Positions 33,736 through 43,085 of a DNA stretch of 46,887 bases are shown here, one piece after another. Under the pieces are notes generated by a model, which did not search any database, was not told the DNA's origin, and was given only the letters and a program-made list of their open reading frames with translations. Position 1 is the first letter of the stretch. Every line of letters begins with the position of its first letter. Position numbers and translations under genes: made by a program. Source of the DNA: Thermodesulfobacteriota bacterium (GTDB taxonomy: Bacteria; Desulfobacterota; DSM-4660; Desulfatiglandales; Desulfatiglandaceae); NCBI GenBank assembly GCA_028278625.1, contig JANQDY010000026.1, positions 1 to 46,887 of the forward strand. Direction: 5' to 3'.

Positions 33736-36336
33736 ATGGATATCATACCAGAATTGATCGACATCGTCGGTCGGGAAAATGTATTTGATGATCGCATCGA
33801 ATGCTTGAGTAATTCTCGAGATCTTTCCGTGCATGAGGGCGTCCCGGATGCGGTGGTTTTTGCCTACTCCACGGAACAGGTTGCCGACATTATGCGGCTG
33901 GCCAACGAACATCGGGTTCCGGTGACCGTACAGGGATCGGGAACCGCGACCACCGGCGCATCTCTCCCCGTGGAAGGCGGTATTTTGCTGGATCTTCACC
34001 GAATGAACAAAATCCTTGAAATCGACAAGGACAACTTCTATGCCCGGGTGGAACCGGGTGTCATCTGTATGCAGCTCAATACGGAACTGGGAAAGCAGAA
34101 CCTGATGTTTCCGCCAAATCCCGGCAGCGAAGCCATCGCCACCATCGGCGGCATGATGTCAACCAATGCCAGCGGCCACCGGGCGGTCAAATACGGAACC
34201 GCAAGGGATTACGTGAAAGATCTGAAAGTGGTTCTGGCGGACGGCACCGTCATACATACGGGCTTCAAGACACCCAAAAGCGCTTTCGGCTATGATTTGA
34301 ATCGCGTGTTTGCCAGTGCCGAAGGCACCCTGGGGATCATCACGGAAATAACGGTCAAAATCCAGGTCCTGCCCGAATGCAATGCCCTGGCCCTGGCGAT
34401 TTTCGATGATCTCTTCGCGGCCGGGGCCGCCGTCACCGACATCATCGGATCCGGTATTCAGTTGACTGCCTGTGAAATTATGGACAAATACAGCCTAAAA
34501 GTGGTGGAAGAAGCCATTGAGCGGGATGTGTCGGGCATCGAGGCCATGTTGATCATTGAAAGTGACGGTTCAAAGGAAGCCGTTGGCAAAGACATGGAAA
34601 GGATCCGCGACATCTGCGAAAAACACCGGGTTAAGGAATTTACCTGGTCCGATGATCCGGCAAGGGCAGAGGAAATCATGGCGGCCAGAGGAAAATTGGT
34701 TCCAACCCTTTCCCGCATCAAACCGGGAAACCGTCTGGTGGCCATTTCCGAAGATTTGGGCATCCCACCCACCAAAATTCCGGAAGTCATTAAACGGGCT
34801 CAGGAAATATCCGAAAAATACGATCTCTTGATGACCACCTTCGGTCATATCGGCGACGGAAACGTGCACACCACCATGGTCACCGACATGCGAAGCAAGG
34901 ACGAATGGGACCGGCTTCGCCCCGCCGCCGACGAGCTGGCCGACCTGGCCCTCGAGATGGGCGGCACCATCACCGCTGAACACGGCACAGGCCTGGCCCG
35001 GGCACCCTATATTGAAAAACAGCTGGGGCCGGCCCTGGATGTGATGCGCGCCATCAAAAAAGGACTGGATCCCAACAATGTTCTGAATCCCGGAAAAATG
35101 GGATTGGAGAAAAAGAAATACGACATATATGATCATTTCGCTTTCCAGCCGCTCATCGACCACCCCGAAGGGGTCAACTCTTTTGGGGAGCGCATCGACA
35201 ATGAGCTGTTGGCCTGCATTTGCTGCGGTTTCTGCCGCCTGGGGTGTCCCACCTTCAGCATCACCCACCGTGAAAGCAAAAATGCCAGGGGCCGCAATGT
35301 ACTGGCCTTCAATTACTTAAACGGCACCGTCGAACCAACCAAGGAATTTGTTGAATCCTTTTACACCTGCGCCACTTGCCAGTCCTGTACCTATTTCTGT
35401 CCGGCCCTGGTAAAGGTGGATGAAATCGTTGAAAGCGTCCGTGAAAAGCTCTATGCGGACGGTCTCGTTCCGGAACCGGTCCTTGCGGTGCAGGACAATA
35501 TCAGCAAGACCGGAAACGTATATGCCGCCGCCACACAAGACCGGATCGACATCTACCCACCGGCCCTCAAGAAGCTGGCTCTGGCCAGTGAGCTTAGGCC
35601 TCAGGCGGAGACGTTGCTCTTTATGGGATGTGTGCCCAGCTACCTTGACATGAAAATGGTACCGAGCCTGATCAAACCGTTGGATGCGGCAGGGGTCGAT
35701 TACACCACCCTGGCCACCGATGAAGGCTGCTGCGGTTTCCCCCTTTTCCTAATGGGGGATCGCGAGGGATTTAAAGCCAACGGAGAAAAGCTCATTAGAA
35801 AGATTGAAGCCACGGGCGCCAAGGAACTGGTAACGCCCTGTGCCGGCTGCTACAAAACCTTTTCCAAACTCTATCCGGAAATCGGCGATTTGAATATCAA
35901 CATCTATCATTCGGTCCATTACCTGAAGAAGCTGCTGACGGACGGCCGCATAAAACTGAAGGGGGATCTTGGGAAAAAGGTGACCTATCATGACCCATGT
36001 GATCTGGGCCGTGCATTCAAAATCTTCGAAGCGCCGCGCGATGTGCTAAAGAGCGTGCCGGGCCTGGAATACGTTGAAATGGCGCGTAACCGGCTAAAAG
36101 CACGCTGTTGCGGTGCCGGCGGCGGAATCCAGGCCAATGATCCTGACCTGGCCGTGGCCATCGCCGCAGAACGGGTCCGGGATGCCATGGCAGTGGGTGC
36201 GGAGATTATCGTTTCGGGGTGTGCCGCCTGCAAGGACAATCTGAAAAAGGGCGTCAAAGCCATTCCCAAGAAGGAAAGAGGGAAAATGAAGGTAATGGAT
36301 ATTACTGAAATGGTGGCCAAAACACTGGACGAATAG
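33736..36336 (+). CDS. FAD-linked oxidase fused to Fe-S / CCG domains
   Basis: 866 residues. Domains: PCMH-type FAD binding (about 35-200; VTVQGSGTATTGASLPVEGGILLDLHRMNKIL, PPNPGSEAIATIGGMMSTNASGHRAVKYGTARDYV); FAD-oxidase C (about 210-455; GHIGDGNVHTTMV, TAEHGTGLARAPYIEKQLG); two 4Fe-4S motifs (CICCGFCRLGCP and CATCQSCTYFCP); and two HdrD-type CCG domains (DEGCCGFP, CAGCYK, HDPCDLGR, CCGAGGG, SGCAACKDN). This is the D-2-hydroxyacid or lactate dehydrogenase type that passes electrons through Fe-S centres. Substrate undetermined. ATG 33736 lies 7 bp after AGGAGG. First gene of the cluster. Confidence 0.9.
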   Translation: MDIIPELIDIVGRENVFDDRIECLSNSRDLSVHEGVPDAVVFAYSTEQVADIMRLANEHRVPVTVQGSGTATTGASLPVEGGILLDLHRMNKILEIDKDNFYARVEPGVICMQLNTELGKQNLMFPPNPGSEAIATIGGMMSTNASGHRAVKYGTARDYVKDLKVVLADGTVIHTGFKTPKSAFGYDLNRVFASAEGTLGIITEITVKIQVLPECNALALAIFDDLFAAGAAVTDIIGSGIQLTACEIMDKYSLKVVEEAIERDVSGIEAMLIIESDGSKEAVGKDMERIRDICEKHRVKEFTWSDDPARAEEIMAARGKLVPTLSRIKPGNRLVAISEDLGIPPTKIPEVIKRAQEISEKYDLLMTTFGHIGDGNVHTTMVTDMRSKDEWDRLRPAADELADLALEMGGTITAEHGTGLARAPYIEKQLGPALDVMRAIKKGLDPNNVLNPGKMGLEKKKYDIYDHFAFQPLIDHPEGVNSFGERIDNELLACICCGFCRLGCPTFSITHRESKNARGRNVLAFNYLNGTVEPTKEFVESFYTCATCQSCTYFCPALVKVDEIVESVREKLYADGLVPEPVLAVQDNISKTGNVYAAATQDRIDIYPPALKKLALASELRPQAETLLFMGCVPSYLDMKMVPSLIKPLDAAGVDYTTLATDEGCCGFPLFLMGDREGFKANGEKLIRKIEATGAKELVTPCAGCYKTFSKLYPEIGDLNINIYHSVHYLKKLLTDGRIKLKGDLGKKVTYHDPCDLGRAFKIFEAPRDVLKSVPGLEYVEMARNRLKARCCGAGGGIQANDPDLAVAIAAERVRDAMAVGAEIIVSGCAACKDNLKKGVKAIPKKERGKMKVMDITEMVAKTLDE

Positions 36337-36350
36337 GGAAGGAGTCGTAA

Positions 36351-37589
36351 ATGACGGAGCAAAACAAGGGTTCTTTCAAGAAGATCGCGGCCGCCAAGGC
36401 CTGCAAGAAGCTCATGGCGGACCATTTTTATGAACTGGAGGAGGCCGTAAAGACCGGTTCCAGAAAGATCGCCTGGTGCACCAGTGTCGGGCCGGCGGAG
36501 CTGCTTCGGGGGATGGGTTTTCTGGTCTACTTTCCCGAAAACCACGGCGCCATGTTGGGGGCCACCCGCATGTCCACGGATCTGATTCCCTACGCCAATG
36601 CCCTGGGATACTCTCCTGATATCTGCTCCTATCTGACGTCGGACGTGGGGAGTTATCTACAGAAAAAAAGCCCCCTTACCATGGCCTACAACATCGATTC
36701 GGTGCCCAAACCCGACGTGCTGGTATATAACACCAACCAGTGTCGCGATGTCCAGGACTGGTTTAACTGGTACGCCAGAGAGCTGAAAGTGCCGGCCATC
36801 GGCGTTCACACCCATCGGGACATCGGCCCCATCGGTTCCGTTCAGATTCAGGACATTGCCAGTCAGATCGAGGGCCTGGTCCCGGCGCTTGAAACCATCA
36901 GCGGTGAAAAACTGGACATGGACCGGTTCAAAGAGACCCTCGGCTATTCCAGGAGGACTTCAGAGCTTTGGCGGGCGTGTCTCGAATCCGCCGGCGCCAT
37001 CCCTTCTCCGTGGACGTTTTTTGATGCCACCATCCACATGGGGCCGGCGGTAGTGGCCCGTGGAACAAAGGAGGCCGTGGAATACTATGAGCTGTTGCTA
37101 CCCGAGTTGCGGCAGCGGATCGATGACGGGGTCGCTGCGGTAGCAGGGGAAAAGCACCGGCTCTATTGGGAGGGCATGCCCATCTGGGGCAAACTGCGTC
37201 CTTTGGCCGACCAATTCTTGTCCCTCAAGACCTGCGTGGTGGCCTCCACCTACTGCAACAGCTGGATATTTGACCAGCTGGATCCGAACGCGCCTTTTGA
37301 AAGCATGGGCCGGGCTTACACGGAGCTCTTTATTGTGCGAGATGAACCCTATAAGGAGCAATATATCACCGACTGTCATGAAAAGTACAGATTCGACGGC
37401 ATCCTGTTTCATGACGCCAAAACCTGCCCCAACAATTCCAACAACCGTTACGGCATGCCGGAGCGGTTGAGCCAAAAGCTTGACATTCCGGTCCTTACCA
37501 TTAACGGTGATCTGTGTGATCTCAGGTGTTATTCGGAGGAACAGGCCAAAACCAATATTGAAGCCTTTATTGAGCAGTTGGAGGAGTAG
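36351..37589 (+). CDS. 2-hydroxyacyl-CoA dehydratase family protein (single HgdB-like subunit)
   Basis: 412 residues of the HgdB/BcrB/FldC superfamily. N-terminal WCTSVGPAELLRGMGF with Cys43, then DICSYL (Cys92), NTNQCRD (Cys131), YRFDGILFHDAKTCPNN (Cys359) and VLTINGDLCDLRC (Cys389, Cys393). Classical dehydratases and benzoyl-CoA reductases need two different subunits; only one is encoded here, with the activase immediately downstream. That pairing matches E. coli YjiM/YjiL and the double-cubane-cluster protein group, so an [8Fe-9S] reductase is a serious alternative. The extra cysteines near the C-terminus fit that idea but do not prove it. Confidence 0.85.
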   Translation: MTEQNKGSFKKIAAAKACKKLMADHFYELEEAVKTGSRKIAWCTSVGPAELLRGMGFLVYFPENHGAMLGATRMSTDLIPYANALGYSPDICSYLTSDVGSYLQKKSPLTMAYNIDSVPKPDVLVYNTNQCRDVQDWFNWYARELKVPAIGVHTHRDIGPIGSVQIQDIASQIEGLVPALETISGEKLDMDRFKETLGYSRRTSELWRACLESAGAIPSPWTFFDATIHMGPAVVARGTKEAVEYYELLLPELRQRIDDGVAAVAGEKHRLYWEGMPIWGKLRPLADQFLSLKTCVVASTYCNSWIFDQLDPNAPFESMGRAYTELFIVRDEPYKEQYITDCHEKYRFDGILFHDAKTCPNNSNNRYGMPERLSQKLDIPVLTINGDLCDLRCYSEEQAKTNIEAFIEQLEE

Positions 37590-37595
37590 GTTTCA

Positions 37596-38381
37596 ATGAA
37601 GAACAGGCTCTTTGCGGGAGTTGACATCGGGGCTTCCAGGACCAAGGTGGCCATCATCAACCATGGGCGTCAACTCCTGGGACGTTCGGTGCACAAATCG
37701 GGCACCGACTTCGGCGAAACCGCCCGGAAGGGATTGAATGACGCATTGTTGATGGCCGGGGCACATGAAGAAGATATCGCCCATTGTGTTTCCACGGGCT
37801 ATGGCAGAAAGAATGTCTCGTTCAGCACCGAAACCAAAACGGAAATCGGATGCCACGCCAAGGGGTGCTACCATTACTTCCCTTTGGCCATGACCATTAT
37901 CGACATTGGCGGCCAAGATAACAAAATCATCAGGATTGACGCGGCGGGCCGCCGTCTCAGTTTTAAGATGAACCGGAAGTGTGCCGCCGGAACCGGGGCT
38001 TTCCTGGAGGAAATGGCCATGCGGCTGGACATTCCTTTGGAGAAAATGGACTCACTTGCCCGCCAGTCAACAGATATGGTGGAATTGGGCAGCTATTGTA
38101 CGGTTTTTTCAGGAACTGAAGTTCTTGAAAAAATCCGGCAAGGGAAAAAGGTGCCAGATATCGTTAAAGGACTCTTCCATTCCGTCATCAAACGGGTTCT
38201 TGAAATGGATTCACTGACCGAGAGAGTTGCCATGACCGGGGGTGTGGTGGCTCACAACCCGTATCTGGTTCAAATGGTAGCAGAAGCCACTGGAAAAGAG
38301 ATCCTGGTACCTGAATATCCTCAATTGACAGGTGCTGTCGGCGCGGCGCTTTTTGCCCTGGAAAACAAACAAAAAGCATGA
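37596..38381 (+). CDS. ATP-dependent activase (BadF/BadG/HgdC family)
   Basis: 261 residues. ASKHA-fold ATPase that injects one low-potential electron into its dehydratase or reductase partner. Phosphate motif GVDIGASRTKVAI; IIDIGGQDNKII; the intersubunit [4Fe-4S] ligands in RKCAAGTGAFLEEMA (Cys129) and YCTVFSGTEV (Cys168); MTGGVVAHNPYLVQ and the C-terminal LVPEYPQLTGAVGAALFA. It starts 6 bp after the dehydratase-family gene, so the two are a unit. GGAGGAG precedes the ATG. Confidence 0.92.
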   Translation: MKNRLFAGVDIGASRTKVAIINHGRQLLGRSVHKSGTDFGETARKGLNDALLMAGAHEEDIAHCVSTGYGRKNVSFSTETKTEIGCHAKGCYHYFPLAMTIIDIGGQDNKIIRIDAAGRRLSFKMNRKCAAGTGAFLEEMAMRLDIPLEKMDSLARQSTDMVELGSYCTVFSGTEVLEKIRQGKKVPDIVKGLFHSVIKRVLEMDSLTERVAMTGGVVAHNPYLVQMVAEATGKEILVPEYPQLTGAVGAALFALENKQKA

Positions 38382-38394
38382 GGAGGGATCAATC

Positions 38395-39975
38395 ATGAAC
38401 ATCAGCAAATGGATGCACGCGGGTACCATGTTGAAGATGAATGCCATCAATTATCCCGATAAACTGGGGTGGCAGGATAAAGACAGGGAATTCACTTTTG
38501 AGCAATGGAACGAAAGATCGTGTCGGTTTGCAAATGCACTTCATAACATAGGGGTCGGGCACAAGGATCCCTTTGCCATTATCGCCTATAACCGTGGTGA
38601 ATGGATGGATGTCTACGCGGGGTGCGCAAAGGGCGGACAGATGGTTGTGCCTATCATGTTTCGGCTGGCAGGGCCGGATATCGAGTACATTGTCAATCAT
38701 TCCGAATGCAAAGCCATTGTGGTGGAGGCACCGTTTGTTGAACTCATCGACAGCATTCGGGACAGTCTGCCCATACCTGAAAACGGCTACATCTATATGG
38801 GAGATGACCCCGTGCCGGAGGGTTACGTGGGCTATGAGGCGTTTCTGGCCAATGCTTCTCCGGAGGAGCCGGATATCATGGTGGATAGCGCCGACATCTG
38901 GTGCATCATGTACACATCCGGAACCACCGGGAGACCGAAAGGGGTCATGAGGACCCATGAATCAAATATCAGCCAGTATTACCTTAACGATATTAACATG
39001 GGGGTCCTGCCCACCGATAAGGTGATGCTGGTGATGCCCATGTGCCATGTGAATTCCATCTTCTATTCCTTCCCTTACACCCTGGTGAGCGCTCCGGTCT
39101 TCGTTTACAACATGGTGAGTTTTGATCCTGAAGATCTCCTTCGCACCATTGAAGAATACAAGATCACCTTTACGTCGCTGGTTCCCACCCATTACATTAT
39201 GATGCTGGGGCTTCCGGACGATATAAAGAACAATATCGACGTATCGTCCATTCGGCAGTTGCTCATCTCCTCCGCGCCCGCCCGGAAGGACCTCAAACTG
39301 GCCATTATGGAATACTTCAAAAACGCAGAATTGTGGGAGGCATACGGCAGCTCCGAAGGCGGACTGGTAACCCTGCTTCGGCCCGAGGATCAATTCAAGA
39401 AACTGGGGTCCATCGGCAGGGAGATCTTCGGAACGGATCGCATCAAGATCCTGGACGAAGATCGAAATGAAGTGCCGGACGGCGAGGTGGGGGAACTCTT
39501 TTACCGAACACCCATGCTGTTCAAGGAGTACCTGAAAGAGCCTGAAAAAACCAAAGAAGCCTTTTTCGGGGAATGGTCGTCCGCCGGGGACATGGTGGTG
39601 CGGGACGAAGACGGATATTATACCCTCGTGGACCGCAAGGCCAACATGATCATCACGGGCGGTGAAAACGTTTACCCGTCGGAAGTGGAAAGCACCGTGG
39701 GTGCCCATGAAGCCATCAAAGACATCGCCGTTATCGGGATTCCCGATGAAAAATGGGGGGAAGCCATTAAAGCGGTGGTGGTCCTAAATGACGGCTTTGA
39801 AGAAACGGAAGCGACGGCCAAATCGATCATGGATTTCACCCGTGGTAAAATGGCCGGGTTCAAGCGACCCAAAACCATTGATTTTATCAAAGATCATGAA
39901 ATGCCCAGAACTCCCACGGGTAAGATCCTTCATCGTATTTTGAGGGAGAAGTACGGCAAATGGAGTGATCGTTAA
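38395..39975 (+). CDS. Acyl-CoA ligase (AMP-forming)
   Basis: 527 residues of the ANL superfamily. Core motifs: YTSGTTGRPKGVMRTHE (P-loop), YGSSEGG, SAGDMVVRDEDGYYTLVDRKANMIITGGENVYPSEVE and the C-terminal catalytic lysine in PRTPTGKILHRILREK. It activates a carboxylic acid to its CoA thioester; chain length or aromatic specificity cannot be read reliably. ATG 38395 is preceded by AGGAGGGAT. It lies between the activase and thiolase genes, consistent with feeding an acid into a CoA-dependent pathway. Confidence 0.9.
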   Translation: MNISKWMHAGTMLKMNAINYPDKLGWQDKDREFTFEQWNERSCRFANALHNIGVGHKDPFAIIAYNRGEWMDVYAGCAKGGQMVVPIMFRLAGPDIEYIVNHSECKAIVVEAPFVELIDSIRDSLPIPENGYIYMGDDPVPEGYVGYEAFLANASPEEPDIMVDSADIWCIMYTSGTTGRPKGVMRTHESNISQYYLNDINMGVLPTDKVMLVMPMCHVNSIFYSFPYTLVSAPVFVYNMVSFDPEDLLRTIEEYKITFTSLVPTHYIMMLGLPDDIKNNIDVSSIRQLLISSAPARKDLKLAIMEYFKNAELWEAYGSSEGGLVTLLRPEDQFKKLGSIGREIFGTDRIKILDEDRNEVPDGEVGELFYRTPMLFKEYLKEPEKTKEAFFGEWSSAGDMVVRDEDGYYTLVDRKANMIITGGENVYPSEVESTVGAHEAIKDIAVIGIPDEKWGEAIKAVVVLNDGFEETEATAKSIMDFTRGKMAGFKRPKTIDFIKDHEMPRTPTGKILHRILREKYGKWSDR

Positions 39976-40056
39976 AGTGGACGATGGTGGTCATCAGGTT
40001 TTACCGTTTGTATAGAACCCAATCCGTAAATCGAAAATAATTGGAGGAAGAAACGT

Positions 40057-41262
40057 ATGTTGACAAGAGCATTCATTCCGTTCGGCGGATATTATTCAAC
40101 CCCTTTCACCCGTTGGCAGGGAAGCATGGCCAACGAAAATTCCATCGTGCTTGCCGGCAACACCGAAAAGCGCTGGTTGGCCCATAAGGGCTGGGATGCC
40201 AAGATGTTCGACTATCTGGTTTTCGGCGTGACCATCAGCCAGATCCATCAGTTCTATGCCAGCACCTGGGCCGCGGCCATTATGGGTGCGGGGCACATGC
40301 CCGGCGTGACCGTCAGCCAGGCCTGCACCACCAGTACCACATGCCTTTTCAATGCTGCAATGGGCGTGGAAACGGGTCTGTACCAGAACTGCTGCACCCT
40401 GATGGCGGACCGTTGCTCCAACGGGCCTCACACCATCTGGCCGAACCCCAAGGGACCCGGCGGAGAAGTTCTTTCCGAAAACTGGCTGATGGACAATTTC
40501 AACAGCGACCCCAACGTGGGGCTAAGAATGGTGGAAACCGCTGAAAACGTGGCAAAAATGGGCGGATTTACCAAGGAACAGTGCGATGAACTGGTGCTGA
40601 GGCGATACGAACAATATATGGAGGCCCTTTCAGATGACCGCGCCTTTCAGAAACGTTACATGTTTCCCGCGGAAGTGAAACTGAGCAGGAAGAAGACAAA
40701 ACTGGTGGAACTGGACGAGGGCCCCATGCCCACCACCAAAGAGGGGCTGGCAAAACTAAAACCGGTGATTCCCGGTGGCGTCCTCTCATTCGGTGCCCAG
40801 ACGTTTCCGGCGGACGGCAACTGCTCCATCATTGTCACCACGGAAGAGAGGGCAAAAGAGCTGAGTGCGGATCCTTCAGTTCCCGTTCAGGTGATCTCCT
40901 ACGGTTTTACCCGGGCCGAACCGGGGTACATGGCGGCAGCCCCGGCGCCGGCTGCTCAAATGGCCCTCAAAAATGCTGGGCTGACCATCAGTGATATCAA
41001 GGTCATCAAAACCCACAATCCCTTTGTGGTCAATGACCTTTACCTTGCCCAGCAGTTCGGTATCGAGGCTGCCGGAACCGAAGATCTGGGCTTTAACAAT
41101 TACGGGTCCTCTCTTATTTACGGGCACCCCCAGGGTCCCACCGCCGGCCGGAACATCATTGAAGGCATTGAGGAAACCGCCATGAAGGGCGGTGGTTACT
41201 TCATGTGGGCCGGATGCGCGGCCGGAGACACGGGCGGCGCTCTCATTATTAAGGTGGGTTAA
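40057..41262 (+). CDS. Thiolase-family protein
   Basis: 401 residues. Thiolase fold with the nucleophilic Cys in VSQACTTSTTC (about residue 89), then KTHNPFVVND, YGHPQGPTAGRN (His of the GHP motif) and the C-terminal WAGCAAGDTGGALII in place of the usual CGGGG-type motif. All catalytic positions have a candidate residue, but the motifs are divergent, so it may act on an unusual acyl-CoA. GGAGG lies just upstream. Last gene of the cluster; a terminator follows. Confidence 0.85.
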   Translation: MLTRAFIPFGGYYSTPFTRWQGSMANENSIVLAGNTEKRWLAHKGWDAKMFDYLVFGVTISQIHQFYASTWAAAIMGAGHMPGVTVSQACTTSTTCLFNAAMGVETGLYQNCCTLMADRCSNGPHTIWPNPKGPGGEVLSENWLMDNFNSDPNVGLRMVETAENVAKMGGFTKEQCDELVLRRYEQYMEALSDDRAFQKRYMFPAEVKLSRKKTKLVELDEGPMPTTKEGLAKLKPVIPGGVLSFGAQTFPADGNCSIIVTTEERAKELSADPSVPVQVISYGFTRAEPGYMAAAPAPAAQMALKNAGLTISDIKVIKTHNPFVVNDLYLAQQFGIEAAGTEDLGFNNYGSSLIYGHPQGPTAGRNIIEGIEETAMKGGGYFMWAGCAAGDTGGALIIKVG

Positions 41263-41303
41263 TCCGTTTCAAATGATGTATTGACCCGATCGTCTATCAC
41301 TGC

Positions 41304-41352
41304 TAAAAGGGGCCATTCTCAACGTCAGTAACTGAGGATGGCCCTTTTTTTG
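41304..41352 (+). terminator. Terminator after the thiolase gene
   Basis: GGGGCCATTCTCA pairs with TGAGGATGGCCC (one G-T pair) around an 11-nt loop and is followed by a run of seven T (41345-41351). It separates the acyl-CoA cluster from the phosphate transporter gene. Confidence 0.8.
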
Positions 41353-41384
41353 TGTTCGATCGGTTTTAGAAGGAATATCGACCC

Positions 41385-43061
41385 ATGAAAATGATTATAT
41401 TCCAGTCACTTGGCGGTCTTGGGCTCTTTCTTTTCGGCATGAAAATCATGTCCGAGGGCCTGCAGAAAGTGGCCGGCAACAAAATGCGCCAGATACTGGG
41501 CATGGTTTCCAACAATCGCCTGGTGGGGTGCGGTGTCGGTGCACTCGTCACCAGCATTGTGCAAAGCTCCAGCGCCACCACCGTGATGCTGGTCAGTTTT
41601 GTGGATGCGGGACTCTTGAGTTTTGTTCAGGCCATTGGCGTTATCCTTGGCGCCAACGTGGGTACAACCGTGACCGCCCAATTGATTGCCTTTAAGATCA
41701 CCTCCTACTCCCTCCCTGCCATTGCCCTGGGGGTTTTGCTGAAGTTCTTTATTGGAAAAAGAAAATGGGTGTATGTGGGAGACATTTTTCTCGGTTTCGG
41801 ACTTGTTTTTTTCGGTCTCGCTACCATGAAAGCCGGTTTTGCACCGCTTAAAAGCCATCCCACCTTCATATCCCTGTTTACTAAGTTTAACGCTGACGAC
41901 ATATCCGGCATTCTTCTCTGCATTCTGGTTGGCACGGTGCTCACAATGATTTTGCAGAGCTCCAGTGCCACCGTGGGCATCACCATGGCACTGGCCAGCC
42001 AAGGGCTCCTTGATTTCGAGGCCAGCGTTGCGCTGATTCTGGGTGACAATATCGGCACCACCATCACCGCCGAACTGGCCAGTATCGGCGCCAGCATCAA
42101 CGCCCATCGAACGGCCCGGGCGCACACGCTTTTTAATGTTGTCGGCGTCCTAAACGTCATTATATTCTTTCCGCTTTTTCTGAAACTGATCATGTGGGTC
42201 ACAACCCACATGATGGATGTGGGCCCCCCCGACCTGCTGGTTGACGGCCAACGGCCAAACATTTCGAGGTATATTGCCAACGCGCATACCGGCTTCAATG
42301 TTGTGAATGCCCTCTTCTTCCTGATGGTCCTTCCCTATCTGGTGAAAGTCGCCACTTGGCTGACCCCGCACGGAAAAAGGGAAGACGACCTGGAAGAATT
42401 ACGACATATTAAATTCATCGACAACCGCTATGTGGATACGCCGTCGGTGGCCATCACCCAGGCCCGTGCGGAGATTGCGCGGATGGGGGATACGGTTTTA
42501 ATCATGTACAACGATGTGATCCAATCCATGGAAAAGCGTAAGCTGGAGGATCTCTCCAAATGGCGACAACGGGAGGACATCATCGACTCGCTGCAAAAGG
42601 AGATTACCGTGTTTCTGACCAGCGTTATGCAGAAGGAGGTGAGCCTCGAAGAATCGAGGGAGATTGCGTCGTTGATGCGCATGGCCAACAACCTTGAGCG
42701 GGCCGGCGACGGGATTGAAAACATTGCCGAACTTATAGAGGAACTCATTGATGAGAACCTCCACCTCTCCGATGGGGGCATACACGATTACGAGCAAATC
42801 AGCAAGAAAGTCGGAGACTTTATCGCGTTGATCGTTGCGGGCATTAAAGCGGAAGACAAGGATATCATGGTGCGCGCTCAGCAATTGGAGGACGACATCG
42901 ACACCATGCGGGAAGACATGCGGGGGAATTACATCATGCGCCTTCAAAGCGGACTTTGTACGGTGGATCCCGGGCTCATTTTGGTGGACATGCTTACGGC
43001 TTTCGAGAAAATTGGAGATTTCTGCTACAACATCGCTCAGGCAGTGGCAGGCCTCAAGTAA
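41385..43061 (+). CDS. Na/Pi cotransporter family protein (NptA/PhoU fusion)
   Basis: 558 residues. Two Na_Pi_cotrans repeats (about 1-145 and 165-320) each carry the hallmark QSSSAT (IVQSSSATTV and LQSSSATVGI), within about eight membrane segments. The C-terminal 200 residues form a PhoU-like helical domain (ARAEIARMGDTVLIMYNDVIQSM, LMRMANNLERAGDGIENIAELIEEL, EKIGDFCYNIAQAV). Inner-membrane sodium-dependent phosphate uptake or efflux; no Pho box was sought or seen. ATG 41385 follows AAGGA at longish spacing. Confidence 0.9.
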   Translation: MKMIIFQSLGGLGLFLFGMKIMSEGLQKVAGNKMRQILGMVSNNRLVGCGVGALVTSIVQSSSATTVMLVSFVDAGLLSFVQAIGVILGANVGTTVTAQLIAFKITSYSLPAIALGVLLKFFIGKRKWVYVGDIFLGFGLVFFGLATMKAGFAPLKSHPTFISLFTKFNADDISGILLCILVGTVLTMILQSSSATVGITMALASQGLLDFEASVALILGDNIGTTITAELASIGASINAHRTARAHTLFNVVGVLNVIIFFPLFLKLIMWVTTHMMDVGPPDLLVDGQRPNISRYIANAHTGFNVVNALFFLMVLPYLVKVATWLTPHGKREDDLEELRHIKFIDNRYVDTPSVAITQARAEIARMGDTVLIMYNDVIQSMEKRKLEDLSKWRQREDIIDSLQKEITVFLTSVMQKEVSLEESREIASLMRMANNLERAGDGIENIAELIEELIDENLHLSDGGIHDYEQISKKVGDFIALIVAGIKAEDKDIMVRAQQLEDDIDTMREDMRGNYIMRLQSGLCTVDPGLILVDMLTAFEKIGDFCYNIAQAVAGLK

Positions 43062-43085
43062 GACCACAAACCGAGGGTATCGGAA

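Noticed and set aside
33736..36336. The CCG-domain protein as the missing GlpC
   Set aside because: It carries its own FAD-oxidase domains, is 14 kb away, and sits in an acyl-CoA cluster with its own promoter, so it is better read as a 2-hydroxyacid dehydrogenase.
36351..41262. Benzoyl-CoA reductase and aromatic degradation cluster
   Set aside because: Only one catalytic subunit and one activase are present, with no ring-hydrolysis or dienoyl-CoA hydratase genes.
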